Assembly (NCBI GenBank): GCA_021738565.1
Contig: JAIPBT010000009.1
Location: forward strand, 1-64,000
Direction of reading: 5' to 3'
From: Bacteroidales bacterium
GTDB taxonomy: Bacteria > Bacteroidota > Bacteroidia > Bacteroidales > GCA-2748055
Length of the DNA stretch: 64,000 bases
Shown: one piece after another, positions 37,245 through 46,822 of the stretch
How positions within the stretch are numbered: position 1 is the first letter of the stretch
Layout of the letters: each line of letters starts with the position of its first letter
Notes under the pieces: generated by a model
Seen by the model: the letters and a program-made list of their open reading frames with translations, nothing else
What the model was told of the DNA's origin: nothing
The model's database searches: none
Program-made: the position numbers and the translations under genes

Positions 37245-38483
37245 CTACTCAAATTCTGCATTCAGAACTTTCATGACCTCTTCAATGGTCTCCTCTTCCA
37301 GATCAGTTCTTTTTACCAGGTCTGAAACAGACAAATTAAGAACCGATTTTGCAGTGTCGCATCCTATTGCCTTCAGCTCATCCAGCACCCAGCTTTCAAT
37401 TTCATCTGCAAATTCATCCAGGGTCACATCTTCATCATCATCCTCATTCATTTCACGGTACACATCAATTTCATAACCTGTGAGCTGACTTGCCAGTTTT
37501 ATATTGAGCCCTCCCTTGCCGATGGCAAGCGAAACTTCATTCGGCTGCAAATAAACTTCGGCTTTGCTTTCCTCATCGTTGAGCTTAATGGAGGAAATTT
37601 TCGCCGGACTCAATGACCTGGTTATATACAGGTTCAGATTGTTCGTATAATTGATCACATCAATATTCTCATTGCGCAGTTCCCTGACGATCCCGTGGAT
37701 CCTTGATCCTTTCATGCCTACACATGCCCCTACAGGATCGATCCTTTCGTCGTAGGATTCCACCGCTACTTTTGCTCTTTCACCCGGAACACGAACGATC
37801 TTCTTAATTGTGATCAGCCCGTCGAATATCTCCGGTACTTCAAGTTCAAAGAGCCTTTCCAGGAACAGCGGCGAGGTGCGTGACAGTATGATAAGCGGAT
37901 TTGCATTCCTCATTTCAACCGCCGTAACCACGGCCCGCATTGTATCTCCCTTCCTGAAGAAATCAGAGGGGATCTGATCTGACTTGGGCAGGATGAGCTC
38001 GTTTCCTTCATCATCCAGCACCAGGATCTCGCGTTTCCATATCTGGTATACTTCACCGGTTACAATATCTCCGATCCTGTCCTTGTATTTCAGGTAGATC
38101 GAGTTCTTCTCAAGTTCCATGATCCTGGCAGAAAGGTTCTGCCTGAGTGCAAGGATCGACCTCCTTCCGAAATCCTTCATTTTTACTTCATCGGTAACAT
38201 CTTCACCAACTTCATAATCATCATCGATTTTCTTGGCTTCTGATAAGGTGATCTGTAAATTGGGATCTTCAAGCTTATCATCTTCCACTACCTCGCGGTT
38301 CCTCCAGATTTCAAAATCCCCTTTGTCGATATTTATGATAATGTCAAAATTCTCATCGGCACCATAATTTTTCTGCAGCAAACTCCTGAAGACATCCTCC
38401 AGTACACTCATCATGGTGACACGGTCAATATTCTTCAGCTCCTTGAATTCTGAGAACGTATCAAATAAATTCAGATTTTCCAT
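37245..38483 (-). CDS. nusA: Transcription termination/antitermination factor NusA
   Basis: The 412-aa protein binds RNA polymerase and nascent RNA. It has the N-terminal NusA domain (LFDTFSEFKELKNIDR), an S1 domain (GDIVTGEVYQIWKREILV), KH1 (CVGMKGSRIHGIVREL), KH2 (LAIGKGGLNIKLASQL), and a short C-terminal helix-hairpin-helix/acidic tail. A TTG three codons upstream is possible, but the ATG at 38483 matches the usual MENLN start. It begins 17 nt after the rimP stop codon. Confidence 0.97.
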   Translation of the reverse strand: MENLNLFDTFSEFKELKNIDRVTMMSVLEDVFRSLLQKNYGADENFDIIINIDKGDFEIWRNREVVEDDKLEDPNLQITLSEAKKIDDDYEVGEDVTDEVKMKDFGRRSILALRQNLSARIMELEKNSIYLKYKDRIGDIVTGEVYQIWKREILVLDDEGNELILPKSDQIPSDFFRKGDTMRAVVTAVEMRNANPLIILSRTSPLFLERLFELEVPEIFDGLITIKKIVRVPGERAKVAVESYDERIDPVGACVGMKGSRIHGIVRELRNENIDVINYTNNLNLYITRSLSPAKISSIKLNDEESKAEVYLQPNEVSLAIGKGGLNIKLASQLTGYEIDVYREMNEDDDEDVTLDEFADEIESWVLDELKAIGCDTAKSVLNLSVSDLVKRTDLEEETIEEVMKVLNAEFE

Positions 38484-38500
38484 TTCTCTCAACTATTCTA

Positions 38501-38968
38501 TTAAAACGATATAACTACTTTGGTTGATTTGATCTCATCAAATGCAAATGACCGGTTCACTTTTACAGGTTTCTTCTTTTTCTGACTGCCACCGCCAATC
38601 TTCTTTTCGACGGTTTCAAGAGAAATTCCTTCTTCACTAACCTCCAGTAATTTACCTTTCTTTTTCTTGCCGTCTTTCAGAACAACCTCTACTTCACGGC
38701 CAATGTTTTTCACATACTGCTGCCTGATGAGCAGCGGGGATCCGAGACCCGGAGATGAGACTTCAAGGCTGAAGTTCTCATCGATTTTATCCAACTCCCC
38801 GTTCATCCAGCGTGAAATATCCACACACTCCTCAATGCTCACACCTTCCTGTGAATCAATCAGTACGCGTATCTCATTGGAATTTCCAATGGTCACGTCC
38901 ACCATGAAAAGTGCCGAACCCCCGATCCTTTTATTTACTAATTCTATAACCTGCTTTCTATCAATCAT
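38501..38968 (-). CDS. rimP: Ribosome maturation factor RimP
   Basis: A 155-aa protein needed for 30S subunit maturation. The conserved N-domain text SIEECVDISRWM and the SSPGLGSPL motif identify it; the C-terminal SH3-like domain carries a lysine-rich insertion (KKKKPVKV). It is first in rimP-nusA-infB, with a consensus promoter at 39030-39060 and a strong hairpin just before the start codon. Confidence 0.94.
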   Translation of the reverse strand: MIDRKQVIELVNKRIGGSALFMVDVTIGNSNEIRVLIDSQEGVSIEECVDISRWMNGELDKIDENFSLEVSSPGLGSPLLIRQQYVKNIGREVEVVLKDGKKKKGKLLEVSEEGISLETVEKKIGGGSQKKKKPVKVNRSFAFDEIKSTKVVISF

Positions 38969-38982
38969 TTATTCAATAAAAT

Positions 38983-39000
38983 AGGGGACAAAAGTCCCCT
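38983..39000 (-). promoter_or_regulatory. Hairpin in the rimP leader
   Basis: A perfect 7-bp stem (AGGGGAC / GTCCCCT) with a 4-nt loop ends 14 nt before the rimP ATG. It is within the predicted 5' leader, not after a gene, and in a place where it could block ribosome entry. Possible translational or attenuation control of the operon is inference. Confidence 0.5.
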
Positions 39001-39029
39001 AAATAATCTACCTCTTCTCTTACTCGTCG

Positions 39030-39060
39030 CAAAAGTACAAATAATCATGCAATTACCAAA
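39030..39060 (-). promoter_or_regulatory. Promoter of rimP-nusA-infB
   Basis: On the minus strand TTTG (39060-39057), a 19-nt spacer and TACTTTTG (39037-39030) match the Bacteroidota consensus exactly. The predicted leader is about 55 nt and contains the hairpin at 38983-39000. Confidence 0.75.
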
Positions 39061-39141
39061 AATTCTATGGTTTTTTAAGACAACCGGGAATATTTGATAT
39101 TATATCTTTATTTTTGCCTGTTCACAATGTATCTCAGGAGC

Positions 39142-40374
39142 ATGGAAACATTCAACAGGCGAAAGATCATCAATGACCCCGTATTTGGTTTCATTAAGAT
39201 CCCGTTCGACATTGTGTTTGACCTGATCGAACACCCGCTTTTCCAAAGGATGCGAAGGATTAAACAACTGGGGACCACCAGTTTTGTCTACCCGGGCGCC
39301 AACCATACACGTTTCCAGCATGCACTTGGAGCCATGCACCTGATGGGCAATGCCATTGATACCATCAGGGGAAAGGGCCATGAAATCAGTCATGAAGAAG
39401 CAGAAGCTGTAACCATAGCAATCCTTCTTCACGACATCGGTCATGGTCCGTTTTCACACACACTTGAGAAAACCATCATACAGGATGTGAACCACGAAAG
39501 AATTTCCCTGATGATGATGGAGCTGCTCAACCGCGAATTCAGCGGCAAACTTACACTTGCCATAAAGATCTTCAGGGATGAATATCCGAAGAGGTTCCTG
39601 CACCAGCTTGTATCGGGACAGCTTGACATGGACCGGTTGGATTACCTGAGGAGGGACAGCTTTTTCACCGGGGTAACAGAAGGTACGATCGGTTCGGACC
39701 GCATCATAAAAATGCTGGAAGTGGTGGACGACCGCCTTGTAATCGAAGAAAAAGGCATCTATTCCATAGAAAAGTTCCTGGTAGCACGCCGGCTGATGTA
39801 CTGGCAGGTATACCTTCACAAGGGAGTTCTGGCAGGGGATCAGTTGCTTATCAAGATGCTGCAGAGGGCTCGCGATCTTATGGCTTCCGGGAAACAACTG
39901 AATGCTGCTCCTGCCCTGGAATACTTCCTGGGTGAAGAGGGCCGTGAAATGAACGGGAACGACACGGATAATTTCATCCTGAGGTTCGCGGAACTGGATG
40001 ATACGGATATCATCAGTTCAGCAAAAATATGGAGCCGCAATGCCGATGTCATTTTGCGCTACCTGAGCAAAGGATTCCTTGACAGAAGGCTGTTCCGGAT
40101 TGAGATAAGTGAGGAGCCATTCAGTAAAGAGCGCATTGAAGAGGAGAAAAAAAAGGTTTCTGTGAAGATGTCTGTCAGTGAACCCTTGACTGATTACCTG
40201 GTAGTTACCGATACCATCAGCAACCATGCCTATTCGACCATTGACGATAACATCAACATTCTCGGGAAAGATGGAGTGGTAAAAGACATTTACGAAGTTT
40301 CCGGTATATTAAACGTTTCCGTGTTATCAAAAAAGATCGACAAATACTATCTTTGTTTCCCAAAAAAAATTTAA
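39142..40374 (+). CDS. HD-domain phosphohydrolase (dGTPase-like)
   Basis: The 410-aa protein belongs to the HD superfamily close to SAMHD1/dGTPase relatives. The metal-binding set is visible: the early His in RFQHALGAMHL, the HD pair in LLHDIGHGPFSHT, and the later Asp in SGQLDMDRLDYL. The start at 39142 follows the family pattern (RRKIINDPVFGF shortly after Met); ATG 39127 is an alternative. A -7 box TATTTTTG ends at 39116. It probably hydrolyses nucleotides; the substrate is unproven. Confidence 0.88.
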   Translation: METFNRRKIINDPVFGFIKIPFDIVFDLIEHPLFQRMRRIKQLGTTSFVYPGANHTRFQHALGAMHLMGNAIDTIRGKGHEISHEEAEAVTIAILLHDIGHGPFSHTLEKTIIQDVNHERISLMMMELLNREFSGKLTLAIKIFRDEYPKRFLHQLVSGQLDMDRLDYLRRDSFFTGVTEGTIGSDRIIKMLEVVDDRLVIEEKGIYSIEKFLVARRLMYWQVYLHKGVLAGDQLLIKMLQRARDLMASGKQLNAAPALEYFLGEEGREMNGNDTDNFILRFAELDDTDIISSAKIWSRNADVILRYLSKGFLDRRLFRIEISEEPFSKERIEEEKKKVSVKMSVSEPLTDYLVVTDTISNHAYSTIDDNINILGKDGVVKDIYEVSGILNVSVLSKKIDKYYLCFPKKI

Positions 40375-40443
40375 GACCGCAATAGATATGGATGTTAGAC
40401 CGTTATATTGAGAAGAGGCCCCTAAACCGTAAACCAGCCGTTC

Positions 40444-41490
40444 ATGGATTTTACCGCAAAAGTGATCTCTGATTTCCTGCAAGGCACAGTGGAAGGAGAT
40501 CCTGCAACAGCAGTATATGATGTTGCCAAAATCGAGGAAGGGAAACCAGGTACCCTGTCATTCCTTGCCAATCCCAAATACGAAAAATACGTATACGATT
40601 CAAATGCATCCATCATTATCGTCAACAAGGATTTCAAACCCGAAAAACCTGTAAAAGCCACATTAATAAGGGTTGAAAATGCCTATAAATCTTTTGCTGC
40701 CCTGATGAATCTTTATGAAAAAAGCAAACCGAAAAAAAGCGGGATCAGCGATCATTCTTCAATAAACAATGCAGCGAAACTCGGAAAGGACCTTTACATT
40801 GGAGAGTACTCTGTTATTTCAGAAGGAACAGTTATTGGCGACAATGTGGCAATACACGCGCAGGTTTACATCGGGGAGAACGTGAAGATAGGAAACAATG
40901 CCATCCTTTACCCCGGTGTGAAAATATACCACGATTGCGTCATTGGGGACAATTGTATCTTCCATTCCGGGGTGGTGATCGGTGGAGACGGCTTTGGTTT
41001 TGTCCCGAACGATAGCAATGTTTACAGCAAGATTCCCCAGCTTGGAAATGTGATCATTGAGGATGGTGTGGAGATCGGTGCAAACAGTACGGTCGATCGT
41101 GCCACCATGGGATCCACTATTATCAGAAAAGGTGTCAAGCTCGACAACCTCATCATGGTTGCACATAATGTTGAAATCGGAGAGAACACGGTGATCGCCG
41201 CGCAGACTGGTATTGCCGGTTCAACAAAACTTGGTGAGAATTGCCTGCTGGGCGGACAGGTAGGATTGGCCGGTCATATTAAAATTGCCCCCGGGGTGAA
41301 GATCGGCGCACAATCGGGCATCAACAACACTGTTAAAAAAGAAGGGGCGGTCATCATGGGGAGCCCGGCCTATGATCTTCAATCTTTTTATAAGAGCTAT
41401 GCTGTTTTCAGACACCTGCCTGAACTCAGAAAGCAGCTCATTGACATCGATAACAGGCTCAGGGAGAACGAAAAACAGGAACAGTCTTGA
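40444..41490 (+). CDS. lpxD: UDP-3-O-acylglucosamine N-acyltransferase
   Basis: The 348-aa LpxD adds the second acyl chain in lipid A synthesis. An N-terminal uridine-binding domain (about 1-100, with [16 protein letters not shown]) is followed by a left-handed beta helix of hexapeptide repeats (about 105-270) containing GGDGFGFVP and the catalytic His in [13 protein letters not shown]-terminal helix ends the protein. It leads a lipid A cluster with lpxC-fabZ and lpxA. Confidence 0.97.
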   Translation: MDFTAKVISDFLQGTVEGDPATAVYDVAKIEEGKPGTLSFLANPKYEKYVYDSNASIIIVNKDFKPEKPVKATLIRVENAYKSFAALMNLYEKSKPKKSGISDHSSINNAAKLGKDLYIGEYSVISEGTVIGDNVAIHAQVYIGENVKIGNNAILYPGVKIYHDCVIGDNCIFHSGVVIGGDGFGFVPNDSNVYSKIPQLGNVIIEDGVEIGANSTVDRATMGSTIIRKGVKLDNLIMVAHNVEIGENTVIAAQTGIAGSTKLGENCLLGGQVGLAGHIKIAPGVKIGAQSGINNTVKKEGAVIMGSPAYDLQSFYKSYAVFRHLPELRKQLIDIDNRLRENEKQEQS

Positions 41491-41737
41491 ACAAGAACAT
41501 TCCTTTTGGTTCATGTTTGGGGCTTTTCAGTCAAAGGCGGTAAAATGTTACTTCCATGAGTAAACCGATATTGATTCACACACGAAAATGTCAATTGTAA
41601 GTGGTGAGTTCCGTCTGACAAATTCCTTTCCATCAGCCTTAGCAAAGGATAAGGAGGTATAAAAAATTAAAAAATAAACAGATGATTTTATTATCTTTCC
41701 GCAATTTTCAAAATTTACTGTATTAAAAGTATGATGT

Positions 41738-43135
41738 ATGGCTGAAAAGCAAAGAACCATTCAATCCCCAATTACTTTCAAAGGGAAAGGGCTTCATACA
41801 GGAATTGAAGTAAAATTAACCATCAAACCGGCGCCGGAGAACCATGGCTATATATTCAAACGTACCGATCTTCCCGAACAACCTGTAATAACTGCGCTCG
41901 CAGAAAACGTAGTGGATACCTCACGTGGCACCACAATCGAGGAAAACGGGGCAAAAGTCGCTACCGTGGAACATGTGCTTTCAGCACTGGCAGGAATGCG
42001 ACTGGACAATGCACTTATCGAGGTAGAGGGCCCGGAAACGCCCATCCTTGACGGTAGTTCCAGCAAATATGTTGATGCCATAGAAGAAGCAGGGATCGTT
42101 GAACAGAATGCGGAAAGAAGATACTTTAAGCTCTCCGAGAAGATCGAGTATTACGATGAGGAAAACGGTGTGCATATCATAGCTTACCCAGATAAAATGC
42201 AAAGCATCAATGTGCTGATCGATTACAATTCTGAAATACTCGGGAACCAGTACGCCACACTGGAGAACTGGAAAGATTATAAGGTACAGATCGCTCCCTG
42301 CCGCACTTTCGTTTTCCTTCATGAACTGGAGCAGCTTGCCAAGCTGAACCTCATAAAAGGAGGTGACCTTGACAACGCGATCGTTATTGTTGATCATGAA
42401 ATGCCACAAGAGGACATCGACAGGCTCTCTGAACTTTTCAACCAGCCAAAAATCGAAGTGAAGGAGGGAATACTCAACAACCTTGAACTGCATTTCAGCA
42501 ATGAACCCGCCAGACATAAGCTGCTTGATATGGTAGGAGACCTTGCACTGGTTGGAAGATGGTTCAGGGCAAAGATCATTGCCACAAGACCCGGTCATTA
42601 CGCCAATGTTGAATTCGCAAAACTGCTTCGCCAGGTAATGAAGAAGCAGATGATGAAAAAAACCATCCCCGTTTATGATCCGAACAAGAAACCGGTGTAT
42701 GACATCCAGCAGATCCAGGAGAAACTGCCGCACCGTCCCCCGTTTTTACTGATCGATAAAACGATCTACCTGGACGATAAAAAGGTGGTTTGCATTAAGA
42801 ATGTGACCATAAACGAACCCTATTTTACAGGTCATTTCCCCGCCGAAGCGGTGATGCCCGGGGTACTGCAGATCGAAGCGCTGGCACAGGCAGGCGGCAT
42901 GCTGATCCTCGGACTCGTCCCTGACCCGGAAAATTATTCTGCCTATTTCATCAAAATTGACAAGGTGAAATTCAAAGCCAAAGTGGTTCCGGGAGACACC
43001 ATGATCCTTAAGATGGACCTTTTGTCTCCATTAAGAAGAGGCATTGCACATATGTTTGGCGAGATATTTGTAGGAGAAAAGCTGGTCTGTGAAGGTGAAC
43101 TCATGGCACAGATCGTAAAAGACAAAAACCTTTAA
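41738..43135 (+). CDS. lpxC/fabZ: LpxC-FabZ fusion
   Basis: This 465-aa bifunctional enzyme joins LpxC (residues 1 to about 310), the zinc-dependent deacetylase committing UDP-acyl-GlcNAc to lipid A, with FabZ (about 320-465), the 3-hydroxyacyl-ACP dehydratase. LpxC features: TVEHVLSALAGM, ETPILDGSS, and the zinc-ligand stretch RHKLLDMVGDLAL. FabZ features: LPHRPPFLLID and the catalytic GHFPAEAVMPGVLQIEALAQ. The fusion is characteristic of Bacteroidota and ties both uses of 3-hydroxyacyl-ACP together. lpxA starts 3 nt after it. Confidence 0.97.
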   Translation: MAEKQRTIQSPITFKGKGLHTGIEVKLTIKPAPENHGYIFKRTDLPEQPVITALAENVVDTSRGTTIEENGAKVATVEHVLSALAGMRLDNALIEVEGPETPILDGSSSKYVDAIEEAGIVEQNAERRYFKLSEKIEYYDEENGVHIIAYPDKMQSINVLIDYNSEILGNQYATLENWKDYKVQIAPCRTFVFLHELEQLAKLNLIKGGDLDNAIVIVDHEMPQEDIDRLSELFNQPKIEVKEGILNNLELHFSNEPARHKLLDMVGDLALVGRWFRAKIIATRPGHYANVEFAKLLRQVMKKQMMKKTIPVYDPNKKPVYDIQQIQEKLPHRPPFLLIDKTIYLDDKKVVCIKNVTINEPYFTGHFPAEAVMPGVLQIEALAQAGGMLILGLVPDPENYSAYFIKIDKVKFKAKVVPGDTMILKMDLLSPLRRGIAHMFGEIFVGEKLVCEGELMAQIVKDKNL

Positions 43136-43138
43136 ACA

Positions 43139-43933
43139 ATGACCAAACCCACAGCCAATATTCATCCCGATGCAAAATTAGGTAAAAATGTAACCGCGGA
43201 TCCTTTTGCCACCATCTATCAGGATGTGGAAGTGGGCGATGGTTCCTGGATCGGCCCCAATGTGATCCTCATGTCAGGCACACGCATTGGCAAAAACTGT
43301 AAGATTTTTCCCGGGGCAGTCATCTCCGGAGATCCGCAGGACCTTAAATATGACGGGGAATATACCACAACAGTGATCGGCGATAATACCACCATCCGTG
43401 AATTCGTAACGGTAAACAAGGGGACAAAAGCCAAAGGAAAAACCCTGATCGGTAATAACTGCCTGCTGATGTCGTATGTGCATGTTGCTCACGATTGCGA
43501 GGTAAAGGACCATGCCATTCTGGGCAGTTATGCCGGACTCGCAGGAGAGGTGGAGGTAGACAACTGGGCCATCGTAAGCCCGGGAAGCCTTGTCCACCAG
43601 TTCGTCAGGATTGGCACCCATGTGATGATCCAGGGTGGCAGCAAAGTTACCAAGGATGTTCCTCCTTATGTCCTGGCAGGCCGCGAACCGCTTGCATTTA
43701 CAGGTATTAATTCAATTGGCCTCAGAAGAAGGAATATTAACAACGACATCATCTATGCCATCCAGGAAGTTTACCGGATCATTTACCAGCGCGGACTGAA
43801 TATTTCAGATGCACTGGATTTTATAGATGTAAACCTCCCTGCCTCCAATGAAAGGGATGAGATCGTACTGTTCATCCGCGAATCGAAGCGTGGGATCATC
43901 AAGGGCTATTTCGACGGGGAAGATAAAGACTGA
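43139..43933 (+). CDS. lpxA: UDP-N-acetylglucosamine acyltransferase
   Basis: A 264-aa trimeric hexapeptide-repeat acyltransferase catalysing the first step of lipid A synthesis. The left-handed beta helix runs from the N-terminus (IHPDAKLGKNV) to about residue 190. The catalytic His lies in YVHVAHDCEV; IGDNTTIREFVTVNKGT and GINSIGLRRR are typical. The C-terminal helical domain is complete. It is tightly linked to lpxC-fabZ. Confidence 0.97.
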   Translation: MTKPTANIHPDAKLGKNVTADPFATIYQDVEVGDGSWIGPNVILMSGTRIGKNCKIFPGAVISGDPQDLKYDGEYTTTVIGDNTTIREFVTVNKGTKAKGKTLIGNNCLLMSYVHVAHDCEVKDHAILGSYAGLAGEVEVDNWAIVSPGSLVHQFVRIGTHVMIQGGSKVTKDVPPYVLAGREPLAFTGINSIGLRRRNINNDIIYAIQEVYRIIYQRGLNISDALDFIDVNLPASNERDEIVLFIRESKRGIIKGYFDGEDKD

Positions 43934-43993
43934 AAAAGGCAAAGGAAATAAAACCTCAGGGGTACTTCTCCGGAAACCTGAAAAAGACCCGGA

Positions 43994-45037
43994 TCATTGC
44001 TCACCATCATAAGCCTGCCAGCCCTGGGCCTGCAAAGCGATCGCATTCCCCTCATTAGTCATCATAATGGCCGTTCCCTTGTGCCCGGTAATGTTCCCGA
44101 TGATGCTGACATTGGGAATGTTCACCACTTTATCGTGTTCTGAAAGCGGGACCGTAAATAACATTTCGTAATCTTCCCCTCCATTGAGAACAGGTATGAG
44201 CGGCTCAATCTGGAATTCGCCAGCTGCAGCAACAACCTCTTTAGCGATGGGAATCTTGTCCTGGTAGATCACCACACCGCAATCCGAGCTCCTGCATATG
44301 TGGAGAAGTTCAGAGGAGAGTCCGTCACTTATATCGATCATCGATGTGGCCCTGATGCCATATTCCCGTAATTTTGCCAGGGTTTCAAAAGGCATTTCAG
44401 GTTTAAGGAACCTTCCGACCACATATGCATAATCCTCCAGGTCCGGCTGAATGGTGCTGTCTTCTTCGAAAACCCTCTTTTCACGCTCAAGGACCTGCAG
44501 TCCCATATATGCAGCTCCCAGGTCACCTGTTACACATACCAGGTTGTTAAGTTCGGCACCATCCCTGTAAACGATATCATCTTTTTTCGCCGTTCCCAGG
44601 GCAGTGACAGATACCATGAATCCGGTAACCGATGATGAAGTGTCTCCACCTACAAGGTCCACACCATATTGTTTGCATGCCATGTTGACTCCTTCATAGA
44701 ATTGTTCCATGGCCTCAACAGAGAATTTACCGGAAATAGCAACAGAGACCGTGACCTGGCGCGGCACAGCGTTCATGGAAAAGACATCTGAAATATTCAC
44801 AACCACAGATTTGTACCCGAGGTGCGTGAGGGGTGTATACATCAGATCAAAATGGATCCCCTCAATGAGCAGGTCCGTTGTAACCACCTGGCAGGTCTCA
44901 CCGAAGTCGATCACTGCCGCATCATCCCCCACTCCCTTAAGGGTTGAATCCTGGTATTTTTTTATGTCCCTGGTCAGGTGGTCGATCAGACCGAATTCTC
45001 CAAGTTCATCAATCGATTGTACAGGTCCCTTACTCAT
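43994..45037 (-). CDS. thiL: Thiamine-monophosphate kinase
   Basis: The 347-aa ThiL phosphorylates thiamine phosphate to thiamine diphosphate. The PurM-like ATP/Mg site is shown by GVGDDAAVID, TTDLLIEGIHFDL, and VGGDTSSS; later ATSMIDISDGLSSEL and LNGGEDYEML complete the family pattern. It converges with lpxA and is divergent from suf. A -7 box TACATTTG (45089 back to 45082) precedes it. Confidence 0.96.
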   Translation of the reverse strand: MSKGPVQSIDELGEFGLIDHLTRDIKKYQDSTLKGVGDDAAVIDFGETCQVVTTDLLIEGIHFDLMYTPLTHLGYKSVVVNISDVFSMNAVPRQVTVSVAISGKFSVEAMEQFYEGVNMACKQYGVDLVGGDTSSSVTGFMVSVTALGTAKKDDIVYRDGAELNNLVCVTGDLGAAYMGLQVLEREKRVFEEDSTIQPDLEDYAYVVGRFLKPEMPFETLAKLREYGIRATSMIDISDGLSSELLHICRSSDCGVVIYQDKIPIAKEVVAAAGEFQIEPLIPVLNGGEDYEMLFTVPLSEHDKVVNIPNVSIIGNITGHKGTAIMMTNEGNAIALQAQGWQAYDGEQ

Positions 45038-45081
45038 AATTTCAAGCTGTATATGAACAAAACCAATTGCGTGGTGTAGTA

Positions 45082-45111
45082 CAAATGTAAGAACAACTTT
45101 TTGTATATTTG
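45082..45111. promoter_or_regulatory. Divergent -7 boxes for thiL and suf
   Basis: TACATTTG on the minus strand (45089-45082) faces thiL, and TATATTTG on the plus strand (45104-45111) faces sufB. Both match TAnnTTTG exactly, but neither has a clear TTTG at -33, which suggests activator dependence. The predicted suf leader is long, about 165 nt, and contains a MITE-like insert. Confidence 0.5.
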
Positions 45112-45130
45112 CGTCTATTTTAAATTAATC

Positions 45131-45247
45131 TATTTAGTGTATGTCCATAATGTCCGATATACTCATGTATATTATAATTTCAGCGGTATTCGTGAGCTCG
45201 TTTCACTCGGTTCTGCGTTACTGGACTTTATTGACAAGCACTATTTA
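45131..45247. mobile_element. MITE-like element in the suf leader
   Basis: A 117-bp non-coding segment has terminal inverted repeats: its left 25 nt (TATTTAGTGTATGTCCATAA...) and inverted right 25 nt (TAAATAGTGCTTGTCAATAA...) agree at 19 of 25 positions. A related end occurs at 20808-20834. No coding capacity is present. The size, inverted ends and dispersed copy suggest a non-autonomous transposon or a structured repeat. It lies between the predicted suf promoter and sufB. Confidence 0.55.
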
Positions 45248-45281
45248 AGATGGAGCGGCGAAATCTAAAGTGCAGAAAATT

Positions 45282-46730
45282 ATGGCCAGCGAACAGGATA
45301 AGATTATAAGTGAAGTAACGGGAAATGAGTACAAATTCGGTTTTCATTCGAATGTAGAAACCGAAACCCTGCCCAGGGGACTCAATGAGGAAACTGTCAG
45401 GGCAATTTCTAAAAAAAAGAACGAACCTGAATGGCTCACTGAGTTCAGGGTAAAGGCATATCGCCACTGGCTTACAATGAAAATGCCCAAATGGGCACAT
45501 TTGAAGATTCCGGAGATCGACTACAACGATATTATCTATTACGCCGCTCCAAAAAGAAAGGCCAGTTACGAAAGCCTGGATGAAGTAGATCCCGAATTGC
45601 TGGATACTTTTAACAAGCTCGGTATCCCCCTCGAGGAACAGAAGCAACTCACCGGTGTTGCGGTGGATGCAGTGATGGACAGTATTTCCGTGAAGACCAC
45701 ATTTTCAGAAACACTGGCAGACCTTGGCATCATCTTTTGTTCTTTCAGCGATGCAGTTAAGAATTATCCTGATCTGATTAAAAAATACATGGGCAGCGTG
45801 GTACCATACACCGATAATTATTTTGCAGCACTCAATTCAGCAGTTTTCAGTGACGGTTCTTTCTGCTACATCCCGAAAGGAGTGCACTGCCCCATGGAGC
45901 TCTCCACATATTTCAGGATCAATGCAGCAAATACAGGACAATTCGAGCGCACGTTGATCGTGGCGGAAGATGATTCTTATGTAAGTTACCTTGAAGGATG
46001 TACGGCGCCGCAACGTGATGAAAACCAGTTGCATGCTGCAATTGTTGAGATCGTGGCAATGGAAAATACCGAAGTAAAATATTCCACCGTGCAGAACTGG
46101 TATCCCGGCGACAAGAACGGAAAGGGAGGAATCTATAATTTTGTAACAAAGCGCGGGATCTGTAAAGGTGATAATTCAAAGATCTCATGGACACAGGTTG
46201 AAACAGGGTCGGCCATTACCTGGAAATACCCCAGTTGCATCCTGAAGGGTGATAATTCTGTGGGTGAATTCTATTCCGTTGCCGTTACAAACAACCACCA
46301 GCAGGCCGATACCGGTACAAAAATGACCCACATCGGGAAAAACACAAAAAGTATTGTTGTTTCAAAAGGGATCAGTGCGGGAAGAAGCGATAACTCATAC
46401 AGGGGACTTGTAAAAATACTGAAGGGAGCCGGGAACGCACGGAATTTCTCCCAGTGCGACAGCCTGTTGCTGGGAGACAGATGCGGTGCGCATACTTTTC
46501 CCTACCTTGAAGTAGATAACGATACTGCCATCGTCGAACACGAGGCAACAACATCCAAGATCGGGGAAGACCAGATATTTTACTGCAACCAGAGAGGCAT
46601 TGATACTGAAAATGCTATTGGATTGATCGTCAACGGGTATGCAAAGGAAGTCCTTAATAAATTACCCATGGAATTTGCTGTTGAAGCACAAAAACTGCTC
46701 CAGATCACACTGGAAGGGAGCGTGGGGTAA
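45282..46730 (+). CDS. sufB: Fe-S cluster scaffold subunit SufB
   Basis: The 482-aa SufB is the core scaffold on which Fe-S clusters form within SufBC2D. Family text: [59 protein letters not shown], and the C-terminal Cys-containing [18 protein letters not shown]. The ATG at 45282 is preferred to a GTG at 45270. First gene of sufBCDSE. Confidence 0.97.
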   Translation: MASEQDKIISEVTGNEYKFGFHSNVETETLPRGLNEETVRAISKKKNEPEWLTEFRVKAYRHWLTMKMPKWAHLKIPEIDYNDIIYYAAPKRKASYESLDEVDPELLDTFNKLGIPLEEQKQLTGVAVDAVMDSISVKTTFSETLADLGIIFCSFSDAVKNYPDLIKKYMGSVVPYTDNYFAALNSAVFSDGSFCYIPKGVHCPMELSTYFRINAANTGQFERTLIVAEDDSYVSYLEGCTAPQRDENQLHAAIVEIVAMENTEVKYSTVQNWYPGDKNGKGGIYNFVTKRGICKGDNSKISWTQVETGSAITWKYPSCILKGDNSVGEFYSVAVTNNHQQADTGTKMTHIGKNTKSIVVSKGISAGRSDNSYRGLVKILKGAGNARNFSQCDSLLLGDRCGAHTFPYLEVDNDTAIVEHEATTSKIGEDQIFYCNQRGIDTENAIGLIVNGYAKEVLNKLPMEFAVEAQKLLQITLEGSVG

Positions 46731-46822
46731 TTCCATTGATCTCACTCCCGGTCCCGCTTCTATTTGGTAAGGGATCTGGTTGGTTGAAAAATACAAATGA
46801 CAAGCAATTTTAAATAGGAAAT

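Noticed and set aside
41981-42733. 250-codon frame on the minus strand
   Set aside because: Antisense to lpxC-fabZ, which is unmistakable; no domain or start context supports the frame.
45038-45281. Possible riboswitch in the thiL/suf interval
   Set aside because: No conserved TPP or other riboswitch core was recognised; the structure there is explained by the inverted-repeat element.
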